A DNA stretch of 64,000 nt from Lactobacillus jensenii DSM 20557 (GCF_001436455.1 NZ_AYYU01000002.1:62001-126000), one strand, 5' to 3'; shown: positions 17,209 to 27,686, numbered from the stretch's first letter. The notes: generated from the sequence alone by a model not told the origin. Translations and numbers: made by a program.

Positions 17209-18145
17209 ATTTAAAATTAGCACTTAGCGCTAATTCATCAAATTTTTTGAAAAAGGCATCTTTATCAGCTTTAGTAACTAATGTCATTGGGCGGCCTTTT
17301 TCTGATTCGACTAAACGTCCGGCTGCAGCACCTTCTGTTAGTACATATGATTTTGCCTTGCGAGTTTCAACTAAATCAGGATAAAGGGCTGATAAAGTAG
17401 TTAAAACATCCCATAAGTAATACTGATTGCCAGGCTGAGAAGAAATAATCAAGCTATAACCTAAGCCAATTAAGTCCATTGCTGGATAGCGTCGTAAACT
17501 AGCAAAGTGTTGCTTAAGTTCATCATTTAGTGGAATTTCTTCAGTGCTTTCAAGGCCTACCATTTGAATATCAATATCTGAATTCCAGACCCGTTCGACT
17601 GCTTCGGGATCCCAAAAAGCATTCCATTCTTGAGTCGTATCATAGTAGGGAACAAATACATTACCATGACCATCTAAAGAACCACCCATCCAATATAATT
17701 TGTCAATTTTATTTGCAAGCTTTGGTTCATAGTCAAGTGCTCGAGCTAAATCTGTAATAGGTCCGGTCATAATTACAGTTGTCCTTTCATCTTGAGCCAT
17801 AATTTTTTTAGCCATATCAATATGGGCGGGATTTTTGGCAGCTGGAGTATTAATCTTGCCATGTTCATTCAAAATTGGAAAACTGTTAAAGGTAAAGGTG
17901 CTTTGTCGCCATTCTTCAGGAAATTGGTGGTGGGCCCGGGAATTAGACATAGCTACTTCAAGTTTGTGGTTGAATGTATTAAAACGGTCAATGATTTTTC
18001 GACTTGCTTCGCATGAGGCAACTACATCACCGTCACCATCAATCGCACTGACTCCAATTAAATTAATGTCAGGTGCTTGTAAAAGTAAAAGTAAAGAAAC
18101 TAAATCATCTGTATTTCCATCATGGTTAAAGTAAATGTTCTTCAT
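17207..18145 (-). CDS. Nucleoside hydrolase (inosine/uridine-preferring family)
   Basis: 312 residues. The family cleaves the N-glycosidic bond of nucleosides to free base and ribose for salvage. The calcium-binding Asp cluster at the N-terminus reads FNHDGNTDD (D9, D13, D14); most relatives start DxDPGxDD, so the first Asp is Asn here. Further blocks are VIMTGPITDLARAL, LYWMGGSLDGHGNV and EWNAFWDPEAVE. Cytosolic. Its promoter is uncertain, since the terminator of the upstream permease occupies 18161-18196. Confidence 0.9.
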   Translation of the reverse strand: MKNIYFNHDGNTDDLVSLLLLLQAPDINLIGVSAIDGDGDVVASCEASRKIIDRFNTFNHKLEVAMSNSRAHHQFPEEWRQSTFTFNSFPILNEHGKINTPAAKNPAHIDMAKKIMAQDERTTVIMTGPITDLARALDYEPKLANKIDKLYWMGGSLDGHGNVFVPYYDTTQEWNAFWDPEAVERVWNSDIDIQMVGLESTEEIPLNDELKQHFASLRRYPAMDLIGLGYSLIISSQPGNQYYLWDVLTTLSALYPDLVETRKAKSYVLTEGAAAGRLVESEKGRPMTLVTKADKDAFFKKFDELALSANFK

Positions 18146-18160
18146 TTTGGTAACCTTTCA

Positions 18161-18196
18161 TAAAAAAACTACTATCATTATACATGATAGTAGTTA
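18161..18196 (-). terminator. Terminator of the amino acid permease gene
   Basis: Perfect 11-bp arms aactactatca/tgatagtagtt (18167-18177 and 18185-18195), with seven T residues on the minus strand. Confidence 0.88.
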
Positions 18197-18214
18197 AAAT
18201 AAGAACGCTTTTTG

Positions 18215-19594
18215 CTATTTTTTATTTAATGAACTGTGTTTATAGCCGTATAAGAAATAGATTATTATTCCTAAACTAAACCAAATTATTGCCATAATAT
18301 AAACATCTTCATTAAGTTGGGTTAATAAGTACAAACAAATTAGTCCAGAAAGAATTGGTAAAACAGGATATCCTGGCATTTTGTATCCGTTATTTGGTAA
18401 ATCTTTTCTCTTTCTAAGCGGCAAAATACCAAATGAAACAAATGTAAATGCTAATAAAGTTCCAAAGTTTACTAGACTGGTTAATTGATCGACAGAAAAT
18501 ACACCAGCACCTAAACTAATAATTATTGCCACTACCCACAAACTAATTTGTGGGATTTTATTTTTAGATGATAGTTTAGCTAAAGATTGTGGTAAAAGGC
18601 CATCACGAGCCATTGCATAAACCAATCTTGAACTTGCATAAATCATAGTTAGCATCATAGTGGCCATTCCAACTAATGCTCCAAAAGAAAGAAGCTGTGC
18701 AATCCAGTCTTGATGAGCGAATTGCAATGCAAATGCTACTGGATTGGCTACATCTAGTGACTTGTAATGAACCATTCCTGTAAGAACAATTGAAACTCCC
18801 ATGTAAAATAGAGTCGCAATTAATAATGTTCCAATAATCCCAAGTGGCATATTCTTTTGAGGATTTTTAACTTCAGCAGCTGAACTTGATACACAGTCGA
18901 AACCTAAAAAGGCAAAAAATACAGTAGTTGCGCCTTTTATTACCCCTGAGAAATGATATGGAAGAAAAGGTTGATAATTAGTTAGTTTAATAAAGTTTGC
19001 ACCAACGATAATAAATAAAATAATAATAGCAATTTTTACAATAACTGCAAAATTATTAATCTTTGCGGAATCTTTCATACCATGAGAAAGTAAAAAAGTA
19101 ATTAATAAAACAACTATAATTGCAATTATATCAATGTAGGTTCCTTTGCTAGGGTTAAAAGAACTAACAAAAGCAGCAGGAAGTTTAATATTAAATGGTG
19201 CTAAAAAGGACTGAAAATAGCTTGACCAACCGGCTGCAACTGCGGCAACAGCCAACATATATTCTAAAATTAAGGCCCAACCTAAGATCCAACCAATAAT
19301 TTCACCATAAATAATATTTCCATATGAGTATGCACTCCCAGCAACCGGCATAGTAGAACTAAATTCTGCATATGACATTGCACTAAGAACACAGACTAAT
19401 GCAGCAAGTAAGAATGACAGGGTCACACCTGGCCCAGCATAATTAGCAGCAACAGTTCCAGGCAGAATAAAAATTCCAGTCCCGATAACTGCACCAACAC
19501 CTAAAGAAATTAAATCCTTAGCTGTTAATGTTTTACTAAATTTATGATCTTGGGCTAGGTATTTATTAATGCTTTCTTTTCTAAAAATATTCAT
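18215..19594 (-). CDS. APC-family amino acid permease
   Basis: 459 residues with about 12 membrane segments. The first helix carries the unwound substrate site GVGAVIGTGIFILPG typical of the APC superfamily. The next conserved region is AMSYAEFSSTMPVAGSAYSY, and VFFAFLGFDCVSSSAAEVKNP matches the cationic-amino-acid/YfnA-type subgroup. It sits in the plasma membrane and imports or exchanges an amino acid; the substrate is not readable. It has its own promoter (19638-19666, minus strand) and terminator, so it is monocistronic. Confidence 0.92.
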   Translation of the reverse strand: MNIFRKESINKYLAQDHKFSKTLTAKDLISLGVGAVIGTGIFILPGTVAANYAGPGVTLSFLLAALVCVLSAMSYAEFSSTMPVAGSAYSYGNIIYGEIIGWILGWALILEYMLAVAAVAAGWSSYFQSFLAPFNIKLPAAFVSSFNPSKGTYIDIIAIIVVLLITFLLSHGMKDSAKINNFAVIVKIAIIILFIIVGANFIKLTNYQPFLPYHFSGVIKGATTVFFAFLGFDCVSSSAAEVKNPQKNMPLGIIGTLLIATLFYMGVSIVLTGMVHYKSLDVANPVAFALQFAHQDWIAQLLSFGALVGMATMMLTMIYASSRLVYAMARDGLLPQSLAKLSSKNKIPQISLWVVAIIISLGAGVFSVDQLTSLVNFGTLLAFTFVSFGILPLRKRKDLPNNGYKMPGYPVLPILSGLICLYLLTQLNEDVYIMAIIWFSLGIIIYFLYGYKHSSLNKK

Positions 19595-19637
19595 TGATAA
19601 ACCTCACCTCTGTTGAATTTATAAAAGTTATCTTCAC

Positions 19638-19666
19638 ATTATAACCTTTAATATTTTTTTAAGCAA
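19638..19666 (-). promoter_or_regulatory. Promoter of the amino acid permease
   Basis: On the minus strand: TTGCTT, 17-bp spacer, perfect TATAAT, about 45 bp before the start. Confidence 0.8.
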
Positions 19667-19680
19667 TATAATATGTAGAT

Positions 19681-19711
19681 AAAAAAGGATAAACCAGACA
19701 TTTATCCTTTT
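19681..19711 (-). terminator. Terminator of the DedA-family gene
   Basis: aaaggataaa/tttatccttt arms around an 8-nt loop, with T residues on the minus strand. Confidence 0.85.
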
Positions 19712-19717
19712 ACTAAT

Positions 19718-20335
19718 CTAATTTCTTGCTTTTATTCTTTTTTTATACCAATATATGCAAGCAATTCCAAATGCTATAACTAGTAATCCTGCACATAAAA
19801 TTGCGTAGTCATCAATTATTTTAACAACTATATCCCATTTAGAACCAAAGTAAAAACCAAGAGAGGCTAAAACTGTATTCCATATTAATGAGCCCAAGAA
19901 AGTTAAACTAACAAATAAAGATAACTTAACTTGTGCAATTCCAGCAGGAATCGAAATTAAACTTCTGATGATTGGTACAAACCTACCATAAAAGATAGCT
20001 CCTTTTCCGTGCTTATTGAACCAAGCTATTGTTTTGCTAACGTCATCTTCTTTAAAACCAAGTATCTTGATAAATTTATTATTTACCAGTTTCTTTAATC
20101 TTGCTTCAGTAAAAAGTGAACCTACATAATATAATATTAACGCTCCTAGAACACTTCCGATTGTTGAAGCGAGAACAATTTCCCACAATGCAATTTTTGT
20201 ATGCAATGTTAAAAATCCCCCAAAGGAAAGAATTACTTCAGAAGGGATTGGGGGAAAGATGTTTTCGAGTGCGATTAAAAATAAGATTGCCCAAAAACCA
20301 AACTGATTGATTAAGTTAATCATCCATTCAGTCAT
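19718..20335 (-). CDS. DedA-family (VTT domain) membrane protein
   Basis: 205 residues. Family signatures are ENIFPPIPSEVILSFGGFL near residue 24 and FYGRFVPIIRSLISIPAGIA in the second half. About 4-5 membrane segments, with basic residues at the C-terminal end. DedA proteins act in the plasma membrane; recent work on the family links members to flipping of lipid carriers such as undecaprenyl phosphate, but the role of this one is not visible. The region before its start has no strong promoter that I can name, and uvrC is divergent to it. Confidence 0.92.
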   Translation of the reverse strand: MTEWMINLINQFGFWAILFLIALENIFPPIPSEVILSFGGFLTLHTKIALWEIVLASTIGSVLGALILYYVGSLFTEARLKKLVNNKFIKILGFKEDDVSKTIAWFNKHGKGAIFYGRFVPIIRSLISIPAGIAQVKLSLFVSLTFLGSLIWNTVLASLGFYFGSKWDIVVKIIDDYAILCAGLLVIAFGIACIYWYKKRIKARN

Positions 20336-20412
20336 AAATTTTCTCCTTTTTCTATATCTTTCTTTTAATTATAGGGAAGTGAAACATAAAAAGCCAATTT
20401 AAAGCAGTTTCA

Positions 20413-20421
20413 TGCTAGACT
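20413..20421 (+). promoter_or_regulatory. Extended -10 element before uvrC
   Basis: TGC followed by TAGACT, about 35 bp before the TTG start. There is no clear -35 box. Confidence 0.4.
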
Positions 20422-20454
20422 AGAAAAGGTAAAATGTATAAGGGAGTGAATTTT

Positions 20455-22257
20455 TTGGCGAATCAACTTATTGAGAATAAATTAAAATTATTACCTGAAC
20501 AACCAGGTTGCTATTTAATGAAGAATATTAATGGCACTGTAATTTATGTTGGTAAGTCTAAAAATTTAAAAAATCGTGTTCGATCATATTTTAAAAGTAA
20601 GCAAGTTGGTCGAAGGGCTGAATTAGTTAAAGAGATTGCAGATTTTGATATAATTACGGTAACTTCTGACAAAGAATCCTTTTTACTGGAAATAACCCTA
20701 ATAAAAAAATATCAACCATATTATAATGTTCAATTAAAACAAGGTACTGGTTATCCTTATATTGAAATAACTAATGAGAAAGATCCCCAAACACGGCTAA
20801 CTTCAATTGTACATAAAGATAATGGCTATTATTTTGGTCCGTATCCAAATGTGTATGCGGCCCAAGCAACGCTACGTTTTATTCAAAAGGTTTGGCCACT
20901 TAGACGCTGCAGTGGTCATCAAGGCAGGCCTTGTTTGTATTATCATATGGGACAATGTTTGGGTGCATGTTTTCAGGAAGTTCCACGTAGTAAATATGAA
21001 GCTCAAATAGCTAAAATTAAACGTTTTTTAAATGGTGATATTGGTCAAGTAAAACAAGAGTTGACCGAAAAGATGCAACTTGCAAGTAGTAATTTGGAAT
21101 TTGAAAGAGCTGCTGAAATAAGAGATCAGTTGAGATATATTGAGCAAACCGTTGAAAAGCAAAAAATCATTTCAAATGATCACACGCAACGTGATATTTT
21201 TAACTTTTATGTTGATAAGAGCTGGATTTCAGTACAAATTTTCTTCTTAAGACAAGCTAAGCTTTTGCGTAGAGAAACTAAAATGTTTCCTTTGATGGAT
21301 TTATCAGAACCTAAAGATGAATTTATGTCATTTATTGTCCAATTCTATAATCAAAAAAATCGTATTTTACCTAAAGAAATTCTTGTTCCTAAAGGATTAG
21401 ATAATGATAATTTGAGTGAAGTGCTTGGCGTAAAGGTTAGAACTCCTCAGCGTGGGACAAAACGCGATTTGCTTAAAATGGCTAAAGATAATGCTAAACT
21501 AAAATTAGATGAAAAGTTTCGACTACTTGAACTAGGGAATCGCAAGACCAAAGGAGCACAGGCAGAAATTTTTAAGGCGTTGGGATTACCATATGGCTCG
21601 ATTATTGAAAGTTTTGACCATTCTCATATCCAAGGAACAGATCCAGTTTCAGCCTGTGTTGTTTTTAAAGATGGTGAACCATTCAAAACGGCTTATCGTA
21701 AATATAAGTTAAAAGGTGAAGTGGAGCATCAAAATGGTGCTGATGAAGTAGGAAATACTCGTGAAGTAGTTAGACGTCGTTATAGCAGAATGTTAAAAGA
21801 GCATACTCGCTTACCTGATCTAATTTTAATGGATGGTGGTCAAATACAAGTAGATGCGTGTTTGGATGTTTTACGTAATGAACTAAATTGTGATATTCCA
21901 GTAGCAGGGATGGTTAAAGATAATCATCACCATACTAATCATTTGATTTTCGGTGATCCAATTAATGGCAAGCCTTTAGAATTGATTCCGATGAATCCAA
22001 AATCAGAGGGCTTTTACTTAATGACAAGAATTCAGGACGAGGTTCACAGATTTGCAATTACTTTTCATAGACAAACCCATGCTAAAAATTCACTTTCAAG
22101 TAAGTTGGATGGAATTAAAGGTATTGGCCCTAAGAGTCGTAATAAGCTTCTTAAAAAATTTGGCTCCCTAAAAAAGATTAAAGATGCCTCTATCGAAGAG
22201 TTACAAGACGCAGGCCTAACCTTGCCACAAGCGCAATCTGTGAAATTAACTTTGTAG
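20455..22257 (+). CDS. uvrC: Excinuclease ABC subunit C
   Basis: 600 residues. This nuclease makes both cuts around DNA lesions in nucleotide excision repair with UvrAB. Domains in order: GIY-YIG (PGCYLMKN...VIYVGKSKNLKNRVRSYF), a Cys cluster (CSGHQGRPCLYYHMGQCLGAC), the UVR motif (NLEFERAAEIRDQL), the RNase H-like endonuclease (SFDHSHIQGTDPVSACVVF) and C-terminal helix-hairpin-helix repeats (GIKGIGPKSRNKLL). I chose TTG 20455: the ribosome site aagggagtg (20440-20448) lies 7 nt before it and after the alternative ATG at 20434. Confidence 0.96.
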   Translation: MANQLIENKLKLLPEQPGCYLMKNINGTVIYVGKSKNLKNRVRSYFKSKQVGRRAELVKEIADFDIITVTSDKESFLLEITLIKKYQPYYNVQLKQGTGYPYIEITNEKDPQTRLTSIVHKDNGYYFGPYPNVYAAQATLRFIQKVWPLRRCSGHQGRPCLYYHMGQCLGACFQEVPRSKYEAQIAKIKRFLNGDIGQVKQELTEKMQLASSNLEFERAAEIRDQLRYIEQTVEKQKIISNDHTQRDIFNFYVDKSWISVQIFFLRQAKLLRRETKMFPLMDLSEPKDEFMSFIVQFYNQKNRILPKEILVPKGLDNDNLSEVLGVKVRTPQRGTKRDLLKMAKDNAKLKLDEKFRLLELGNRKTKGAQAEIFKALGLPYGSIIESFDHSHIQGTDPVSACVVFKDGEPFKTAYRKYKLKGEVEHQNGADEVGNTREVVRRRYSRMLKEHTRLPDLILMDGGQIQVDACLDVLRNELNCDIPVAGMVKDNHHHTNHLIFGDPINGKPLELIPMNPKSEGFYLMTRIQDEVHRFAITFHRQTHAKNSLSSKLDGIKGIGPKSRNKLLKKFGSLKKIKDASIEELQDAGLTLPQAQSVKLTL

Positions 22258-22341
22258 TTTTTTTAGAAGATTTTATTTAATTTATTTTGTCAATATGGTA
22301 TGTTTAATTAGTTGAAATTGATTTTAGAAAGAAGGGAAATT

Positions 22342-23640
22342 ATGCCAACTTTTGTTGATCAAACTAAAATTGAAGTTCAAGCTGGTAAAGGTGGCGATGG
22401 CATGGTTGCTTTTCGCCATGAAAAATATGTCCCCAATGGTGGACCCGCTGGTGGTGATGGTGGCCGAGGCGGAAGTATAATTTTCGTTGCAGACAGTGGA
22501 CTTAGAACCTTAATGGATTTTCGTTATCGGAGAAAGTTTAAAGCTGATAATGGAGAAAATGGCCGTATTAAATCTCAATATGGTCGTGGAGCTAAAGATT
22601 TGTACTTAAAGGTTCCAGTTGGTACGGTTGTAAGTGACTTCTTTACTGGTGAAGTTATTGGTGATATGACCAAAAAAGGACAAGAATTAGTAGTTGCTAA
22701 AGGTGGTCGAGGAGGCCGTGGAAATATTCACTTCGCAACCAGTGTTAATACTGCTCCTGAAATTGCTGAAAATGGTGAACCTGGTGAATTTAGAACTCTA
22801 AAACTTGAGCTTAAAGTTTTAGCTGATGTTGGTTTAGTAGGCTTCCCATCTGTAGGTAAGTCAACCCTTCTTTCAGTTGTTACTAAGGCTAAACCTAAGA
22901 TTGCTGCTTATGAATTTACAACTTTAACACCTAATTTGGGAATGGTTGTATTAAATGATGGTCGTGACTTTTCAATGGCTGACCTTCCTGGCTTAATTGA
23001 AGGGGCTAGTCAAGGTGTCGGTTTAGGGATTCAGTTCTTGCGTCATGTTGAAAGAACTAAAGTTATTTTACATTTAGTTTCAATGGATCCTAATAATGGT
23101 CGTGACGCAGTTGAAGATTATAAGATTATTCGCAAAGAGTTAAGCAATTATACAGCTGATTTAACTAAAAAGCGTGAAATCATTGTAGCTTCACAAATGG
23201 ATATTCCTGGTAGTGAAGAAAAGTTTACTGAATTTAAACAAGGACTAGAAGATTTGCAAGTTGATGAACCAATTTTCAAAATTTCTAGTGTAACTCATCA
23301 AGGTCTTGAACCTTTAATGAATAAGGCAGCTGATTTAGTGGCTGAAGTTGAAGCTAGTCAAGAAGTAGAAGAAGTAACTACTGAAGAAAAGAACTACATG
23401 TTTAAGGCAGACACTAATGACAGCTTTAAGGTCGAACGTATCGGTGAGCATGAATTTGTTGTTACTGGTGCAAAGATTGAACGCTTAGTTCAAAGGACAA
23501 ATATTGAGCATCAAGACGGTATCATGCTTTTAGCAAGAAAGCTTAAAAATATGGGTGTTGATGATGCACTTAGAGCTAAAGGTGCAGTCGATGGGGATGA
23601 CGTAACAATCGGCGACATTTCCTTTGAATTTGTCCAATAA
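22342..23640 (+). CDS. obg: GTPase Obg/CgtA
   Basis: 432 residues. A GTPase of 50S ribosome assembly and the stress response. It has the glycine-rich Obg fold at the N-terminus ([20 protein letters not shown]), the G domain with G1 GFPSVGKST, the switch region TTLTPNLG, and DLPGLIEG. The C-terminal OCT domain is present (about residues 355-432, with FEFVQ at the end). Start: ATG 22342 has agaaggg 6 nt upstream; the in-frame start at 22312 has none. It is followed after 18 bp by the acyltransferase gene. Confidence 0.96.
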   Translation: MPTFVDQTKIEVQAGKGGDGMVAFRHEKYVPNGGPAGGDGGRGGSIIFVADSGLRTLMDFRYRRKFKADNGENGRIKSQYGRGAKDLYLKVPVGTVVSDFFTGEVIGDMTKKGQELVVAKGGRGGRGNIHFATSVNTAPEIAENGEPGEFRTLKLELKVLADVGLVGFPSVGKSTLLSVVTKAKPKIAAYEFTTLTPNLGMVVLNDGRDFSMADLPGLIEGASQGVGLGIQFLRHVERTKVILHLVSMDPNNGRDAVEDYKIIRKELSNYTADLTKKREIIVASQMDIPGSEEKFTEFKQGLEDLQVDEPIFKISSVTHQGLEPLMNKAADLVAEVEASQEVEEVTTEEKNYMFKADTNDSFKVERIGEHEFVVTGAKIERLVQRTNIEHQDGIMLLARKLKNMGVDDALRAKGAVDGDDVTIGDISFEFVQ

Positions 23641-23658
23641 AAAAGGAGATTGGAAAGG

Positions 23659-25575
23659 ATGCAGCGAAAAAATCGCTTTATTAAGGGGTATTCAGGCCTT
23701 CGGGCATTAGCAGTTATTGGGGTTATTTTGTATCATTTTGATCCTAATACCTTTATTGGTGGATATCTTGGTGTACCGATTTTTTTCGTATTATCCGGAT
23801 ATTTGGTAACTGACCATATTTTAGCTAGTTACGAGGAAACAGGTTATTACGATAATAAACGTTTTTACTTATCTAGATTAAAAAGACTATATCCGCAATT
23901 AGTTACCGTACTGTGGGCAAGTGGTGCTTATATGCTAATGTTTCAGCAACAAACTCTTGCCAAGTTCAATCAAATCGTCACTACAAATTTATTTAATGTC
24001 TATAATTTTTGGCAGATTGCCAATGGACAAAGTTACTTTGAACGATTTGCAGGGAACGTTTCTCCATTTACTCATCTTTGGACAATGTCAATTGAAGGGC
24101 AATTTTATATATTTTGGCCATTAATAATGATGGTGCTAATCAAGTTTTGTAAAACTAGATATCGTGCATTTTGGATTATTATTGGCTTTAGTATTTTATC
24201 TGCCTTGGAAATGGCAATCTTATATCAACCAAATGTTGATACAAGTAGAATTTACTATGGAACAGATACAAGATTTTTTGCCCTGGGATTAGGTGCTGCC
24301 TTAGCCTTTGTTTGGCCAATTAAGCATCTTAAGCGTGAAATTAATAAAACTGATTGGATAATTCTTGATATTACGGGTACAGTATCTTTAATTGGAATGC
24401 TTTGGCTTTTTTTATCAAGAATTATGGATCCACAAGCCGCTTTTGCCTATCGCGGTGGGATGTTTTTATTTAGTTTATTTACTACAATTTTTGTTGCGAT
24501 TATCGCTCATCCAGCAAGTCACTGGAATCAGATTTTTACTAATCGAATTTTTGATTGGATAGGTAGTAGAAGCTATGCAATATACTTGTACCAATTTCCT
24601 GTTATGATCTTTTTTGAAGCAAAATTTACAGATATGGCTAATCATGCCTTTTTGTATCACTTAATTGAACTTATTTTGATTTTGGGCTTAGCAGAGTTGA
24701 CTTATCACTTTATTGAGAAACCTTTTTCTAAGATTAGTTTTGAAAGTATTCGGGTCTTTATAGCTCACTTTAAAGATTCAGAAAAGAATGGTCATTTAAG
24801 AATCGCTAGTGGAGTTTCTGTTTTAATTTTAATATTAGGTACAATTGCAGTGATAAAAGCACCAGATGTTAAAGGGGTAAATGCAAATAAATCACAACTT
24901 GCCGAAAGAATTAAGAAGAACAGGGCAAGCCAGAAAAAATCTAATAAGCAACTGATTGATAAGTTCAAAAAGACAAAGAAAAAAGAAAACAAGTCAAAAG
25001 CATTTATTGAAGCGCAACAGTCGGCAAAAAATAAACCAGTCAATAAGGACTTTGAAAAATATGGGATCAGTCAAATTGACTTGCAACTGGCACAAAAGAT
25101 TCACGTTACAGCAATTGGTGATTCAGTAATGGCAGGGGCAAGTGATATGTTAAAAAAGTTAATGCCTAACGCTTTAATTGATGCTGCCGTTTCTAGACAA
25201 CTAGTCCCAACTATTGGCTTGTTCAATCAATATAAAAATCAAGGAGCTCTTGCTGAAAATGTCTTAATTGGACTCGGAACTAATGGTCCATTCTCAATGG
25301 ATGATATTAATCATTTAATGGAGATAATTGGCCCTAATCGTCAAGTCTTTTGGATTAGTGTCCATGTTCCAAGTAGACAATGGCAGGGCCAAGTTAATGA
25401 ACTAATTTTAAGAGCTAGTCAAAAATATAAAAATCTATCAGTAATTGATTGGTATAGTTATAGTGCAAATCATAATAACTGGTTTTATGGCGATCAAACG
25501 CACCCTAATGTTGAAGGATCGAAATACTATAGTACTTATATAACAAAAGAAATATTGAAAAAGGCGAAGTTTTAG
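23659..25575 (+). CDS. OatA-like acyltransferase with C-terminal SGNH domain
   Basis: 638 residues. The N-terminal two thirds is an acyltransferase-3 membrane domain with about 10 helices (GYSGLRALAVIGVILYHF, FFVLSGYLVT, FTHLWTMSIEGQFYIFWP). A Lys-rich linker (about 415-470) leads to an extracellular SGNH-type domain. There the catalytic Ser lies in AIGDSVMAGA and the Asp/His pair in DQTHPN near the end. This layout is that of OatA, which O-acetylates peptidoglycan and gives lysozyme resistance; other wall polymers are possible. I prefer ATG 23659 over TTG 23650, because the GGAG at 23645 is too close to the TTG. Confidence 0.9.
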   Translation: MQRKNRFIKGYSGLRALAVIGVILYHFDPNTFIGGYLGVPIFFVLSGYLVTDHILASYEETGYYDNKRFYLSRLKRLYPQLVTVLWASGAYMLMFQQQTLAKFNQIVTTNLFNVYNFWQIANGQSYFERFAGNVSPFTHLWTMSIEGQFYIFWPLIMMVLIKFCKTRYRAFWIIIGFSILSALEMAILYQPNVDTSRIYYGTDTRFFALGLGAALAFVWPIKHLKREINKTDWIILDITGTVSLIGMLWLFLSRIMDPQAAFAYRGGMFLFSLFTTIFVAIIAHPASHWNQIFTNRIFDWIGSRSYAIYLYQFPVMIFFEAKFTDMANHAFLYHLIELILILGLAELTYHFIEKPFSKISFESIRVFIAHFKDSEKNGHLRIASGVSVLILILGTIAVIKAPDVKGVNANKSQLAERIKKNRASQKKSNKQLIDKFKKTKKKENKSKAFIEAQQSAKNKPVNKDFEKYGISQIDLQLAQKIHVTAIGDSVMAGASDMLKKLMPNALIDAAVSRQLVPTIGLFNQYKNQGALAENVLIGLGTNGPFSMDDINHLMEIIGPNRQVFWISVHVPSRQWQGQVNELILRASQKYKNLSVIDWYSYSANHNNWFYGDQTHPNVEGSKYYSTYITKEILKKAKF

Positions 25576-25590
25576 ATAGGGGAATGATTA

Positions 25591-26520
25591 ATGGAAATTC
25601 AATTTTTAGGAACTGGAGCTGGGCAGCCTTCAAAGCAGCGAAATGTTTCTAGTTTAGCTTTGAAGTTACTTGATGAGCTGAATGAAATTTGGTTATTTGA
25701 TGTTGGAGAAGCAACACAGCATCAAATTTTACGGACCAATATCCGGCCAAGAAAAATTACTAAAATTTTTATTTCCCATAATCATGGTGATCACATTTTT
25801 GGCTTACCTGGTTTACTATCAACAAGATCTTTTCAAGGGGAGGTGGGGCCTTTAACAATTTATGGCCCTGCAGGCCTTGAACAGTTTGTAACAACCGCTT
25901 TACGCATATCTAAAACTAAAGTTAGTTATCCAATTCATTTTGTAGAATTGAAAGATGACCAAAAGATTTTTGAAAATTCAGAGTTTTCCGTATATTGTAA
26001 AAAATTAGACCACCGCGTTGCTAGTTTTGGCTTTCGTGTGGTAGAAAAATCACATCCTGGTGTATTATTAATGGATAAATTGGCTCCTTATCATCTACCT
26101 AATGGTCCAATTTTGGGACAATTAAAAGCTGGAAAAGTGGTAGAGTTAGAAGATGGAAGGGTCTTAAATGGGAAAGACTTTTTGGGACCTGAAAAAAAGG
26201 GTAGAATTGTTACAATTATTTACGATACACGTATTACCCCTTCGATTGCTGAATTAGCGCAGGATGCTGATGTTTTAGTTCATGAATCGACTTTTGCCGG
26301 ACCAGAAGGGAAAATGGCTAAAGCATATTATCATTCGACAGCTACGCAAGCTGCTGAAATAGCAAAAAAAGCCAATGTTAAGCGTTTGTTCTTGACGCAT
26401 GTGTCAGCACGTTATTTGGGAGCTAAGGCGCACATTTTGGAAAAGCAAGCTCAGAAAGTATTCCCTAATACTGTGTTAGTAAATGATTTAGATGTTTTTG
26501 ATATTCCAATGAGAGGATAA
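25591..26520 (+). CDS. rnz: Ribonuclease Z (tRNA 3' endonuclease)
   Basis: 309 residues, the length of the short RNase Z form. It cleaves tRNA precursors after the discriminator base when CCA is not encoded. The metallo-beta-lactamase motif is complete: HNHGDH (63-68). Other family marks are [19 protein letters not shown] at the start, the exosite region around [22 protein letters not shown] and FLTHVSARY. It lies in the run obg-acyltransferase-rnz-SDR with short gaps, so probably one transcription unit. Confidence 0.96.
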   Translation: MEIQFLGTGAGQPSKQRNVSSLALKLLDELNEIWLFDVGEATQHQILRTNIRPRKITKIFISHNHGDHIFGLPGLLSTRSFQGEVGPLTIYGPAGLEQFVTTALRISKTKVSYPIHFVELKDDQKIFENSEFSVYCKKLDHRVASFGFRVVEKSHPGVLLMDKLAPYHLPNGPILGQLKAGKVVELEDGRVLNGKDFLGPEKKGRIVTIIYDTRITPSIAELAQDADVLVHESTFAGPEGKMAKAYYHSTATQAAEIAKKANVKRLFLTHVSARYLGAKAHILEKQAQKVFPNTVLVNDLDVFDIPMRG

Positions 26521-26523
26521 ATC

Positions 26524-27318
26524 ATGAGTAATTCATTACGCAATAAAGTTGTTGTTATTACTGGAGCATCAAGTGGATTGGGACGCTCAATTGCTTTGCA
26601 ATCTGCTGAAAGAGGAGCTAATTTAATTTTAATTGCTCGTCGTGAAGAAAAATTATTAGAAGTAGCGGCTGAAGCTAAAGAATTATCAGGAGCTGAAGTT
26701 TGGGTTTATCCAACTGATATGGGAAAAGCCAATCAAATTGAAGATACTTTCAAAAAAATTATCGTCGCAGTTAAGCATATTGATTTTTTGGTAAATGCAG
26801 CTGGTTTTGGTGATTTTGATGATTTCTTTGACCAAAATCCGCAACTTATAACTAATATGTTCCAAGTGAATGTTTTAGGGTTAATTTACTTTACAAGATT
26901 AATCGCTCGAGTAATGATTGATCAAAAATCAGGTCAGGTAATTAATTTTGGTTCAATGGCTGGTAAAATTCCTACAACAAAATCTGCAGTTTATAGTTCT
27001 ACTAAGGCTGCGGTTATTCAATTCTCAAACGTTTTAAGATTAGAACTTAAACCATTTGGCGTAAAAGTAATGACTGTAAATCCAGGTCCTGTTTATACTA
27101 ATTTCTTTAATCGGGCAGATCATACTGGTGATTATGTTCATAATGTACAATCATTTATGTTAGATCCTGATGATGTTGCTTGGCAGGTTATTCACTATTT
27201 CGGTAGTGATAAACGAGAACTTAACCTTCCATTATCGTTAGCAGTAATGGCAAAGCTTTATAATTTATTCCCAGCTGCTGGCGATTATTTATCATTGATT
27301 TTGGGATCTAGAAAGTAG
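26524..27318 (+). CDS. Short-chain dehydrogenase/reductase
   Basis: 264 residues with a classic SDR fold: the nucleotide site TGASSGLGRS near residue 13, RRE suggesting NADP preference, NAAGFG, and the catalytic Tyr-Lys in VYSSTKAAV. It is of the YqjQ/DltE-like group often found beside rnz in lactobacilli. The substrate is unknown. It starts 3 bp after the rnz stop and ends 5 bp before the next gene. Confidence 0.92.
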   Translation: MSNSLRNKVVVITGASSGLGRSIALQSAERGANLILIARREEKLLEVAAEAKELSGAEVWVYPTDMGKANQIEDTFKKIIVAVKHIDFLVNAAGFGDFDDFFDQNPQLITNMFQVNVLGLIYFTRLIARVMIDQKSGQVINFGSMAGKIPTTKSAVYSSTKAAVIQFSNVLRLELKPFGVKVMTVNPGPVYTNFFNRADHTGDYVHNVQSFMLDPDDVAWQVIHYFGSDKRELNLPLSLAVMAKLYNLFPAAGDYLSLILGSRK

Positions 27319-27323
27319 TAAGT

Positions 27324-27578
27324 ATGAATAAACAAAAGAATTTAGTTATTGGATTAGCAGTAAGTTTATTATTAATTATTTTCGTTTTATTAAATACAGA
27401 ACCAGTTACCATTAATTTCTTAGTTGTTAAGCCGAAACTGCCATTAATTGTGGTTTTAGTTATTATGGCTTTTCTAGGTGCTTTAGTATCTTGGTTAATG
27501 GGAGAAAAGAGCCATGAAGAACAAAAGCGTTCTTGGGGGCTTTTTAAGAAAAAAACCAACAAGAAGATTAATGAATAA
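27324..27578 (+). CDS. LapA-domain (DUF1049) small membrane protein
   Basis: 84 residues with two membrane segments (LVIGLAVSLLLIIFVLL and PLIVVLVIMAFLGALVSWL) separated by the typical TEPVTINFLVVKPKLP loop. A basic tail follows (KKKTNKKINE). The pattern fits the LapA/YrvD family; in Gram-positives its function is not settled. It is the last gene of the rnz run and is followed by the rpmF promoter. Confidence 0.8.
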   Translation: MNKQKNLVIGLAVSLLLIIFVLLNTEPVTINFLVVKPKLPLIVVLVIMAFLGALVSWLMGEKSHEEQKRSWGLFKKKTNKKINE

Positions 27579-27580
27579 AC

Positions 27581-27609
27581 TTGATTTATACGTCATCTAA
27601 TAGTATTAT
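27581..27609 (+). promoter_or_regulatory. Promoter of rpmF
   Basis: TTGATT, 17-bp spacer, TATTAT, about 80 bp before the start. The leader contains an aagtctgattttt/ggactttttcagtct region that may fold. Confidence 0.7.
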
Positions 27610-27686
27610 TGAAATACGTGAGTAACGAAGTCTGATTTTTAATTGGACTTTTTCAGTCTCAAACTACAAAAAAGGAGATTTAACGA